Assembly (NCBI RefSeq): GCF_003970695.1
Contig: NZ_CP034570.1
Location: forward strand, 868,001 to 932,000
DNA length: 64,000 nt
Direction: 5' to 3'
Source: Maribacter sp. MJ134
GTDB lineage: Bacteria > Bacteroidota > Bacteroidia > Flavobacteriales > Flavobacteriaceae
Shown here: in pieces, positions 63,970-64,000 of the stretch
Layout of the letters: every line of letters starts with the position of its first letter
Position numbering within the stretch: the stretch's first letter is position 1
Notes under the pieces: generated by a model
What the model was told of the DNA's origin: nothing
The model's database searches: none
What the model saw: only the letters and a program-made list of their open reading frames with translations
Position numbers and translations under genes: made by a program

Positions 63970-64000
63970 GTATTTAAATATTTAGGAAAATATTGCCTTG

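Overview
The window looks like chromosomal DNA of a marine-type member of the Flavobacteriaceae (Bacteroidota), close to genera such as Maribacter or Zobellia by general character. The reasons are moderate A+T content, almost no Shine-Dalgarno leaders, several upstream boxes of the Bacteroidota form TAnnTTTG, type IX secretion proteins (DUF4835/PorD, PorP/SprF), a bacillithiol-linked YtxJ protein, many short lipoproteins, and the order DUF6913-dapA-bamD-rpoZ-coaBC-porD-recN. This placement is inference from gene content, not from a marker-gene tree. I saw no rRNA, tRNA, CRISPR array, transposase or phage gene.

Layout. 1-11.3 kb: core genes (peptidoglycan/LysM-associated protein cut by the left edge, RsmI-like methyltransferase, LMW phosphatase, dnaA, thioesterase, YigZ, DMT transporter, HAD phosphatase, ribD, GNAT, prmC, LOG protein, ligA). 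11.4-17.2 kb: after a Na+/H+ antiporter comes an accessory stretch with a nonsense-broken small gene, a partial duplicate of its 3' end, DUF4345 and DUF1569 genes, a PLD-fold nuclease-like protein and a secreted esterase. Three copies of one intergenic repeat sit just upstream of the accessory genes. 17.2-26.5 kb: amino-acid metabolism (aminotransferase, ornithine-cyclodeaminase-like reductase, large PLP enzyme), small enzymes, a serine hydrolase lipoprotein and a 5'-nucleotidase split over two genes. 26.6-38.98 kb: a long plus-strand core run through dapA, bamD, rpoZ, coaBC, porD, recN, fabI, a glycosyltransferase, YbbR protein, coaE and an OmpR-type two-component pair. 39.0-46.5 kb: a tightly packed minus-strand run of eight genes from a Gfo/Idh oxidoreductase to gluconokinase. 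46.6-57.5 kb: pcm, smpB, envelope lipoproteins, an enlarged PorP/SprF protein, TetR, clpB, ytxJ and glyA. 57.5-64 kb: a minus-strand signalling locus and a beta-helix lipoprotein.

The signalling locus is the most interesting part. A LytTR regulator whose receiver has lost the phosphorylatable Asp and the conserved Lys is followed by a 58-residue secreted Cys-containing peptide gene with its own terminator, then a TPR-histidine kinase, a NarL/LuxR-type response regulator and a protein of unknown function. A 50-bp sequence lies upstream of both the LytTR gene and the last gene (about 40 of 50 bases identical, no gaps), which suggests one regulon.

Many start codons were moved from the longest reading frame to an internal ATG, mostly to place a signal peptide at the N terminus. 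Residue numbers refer to the chosen starts.
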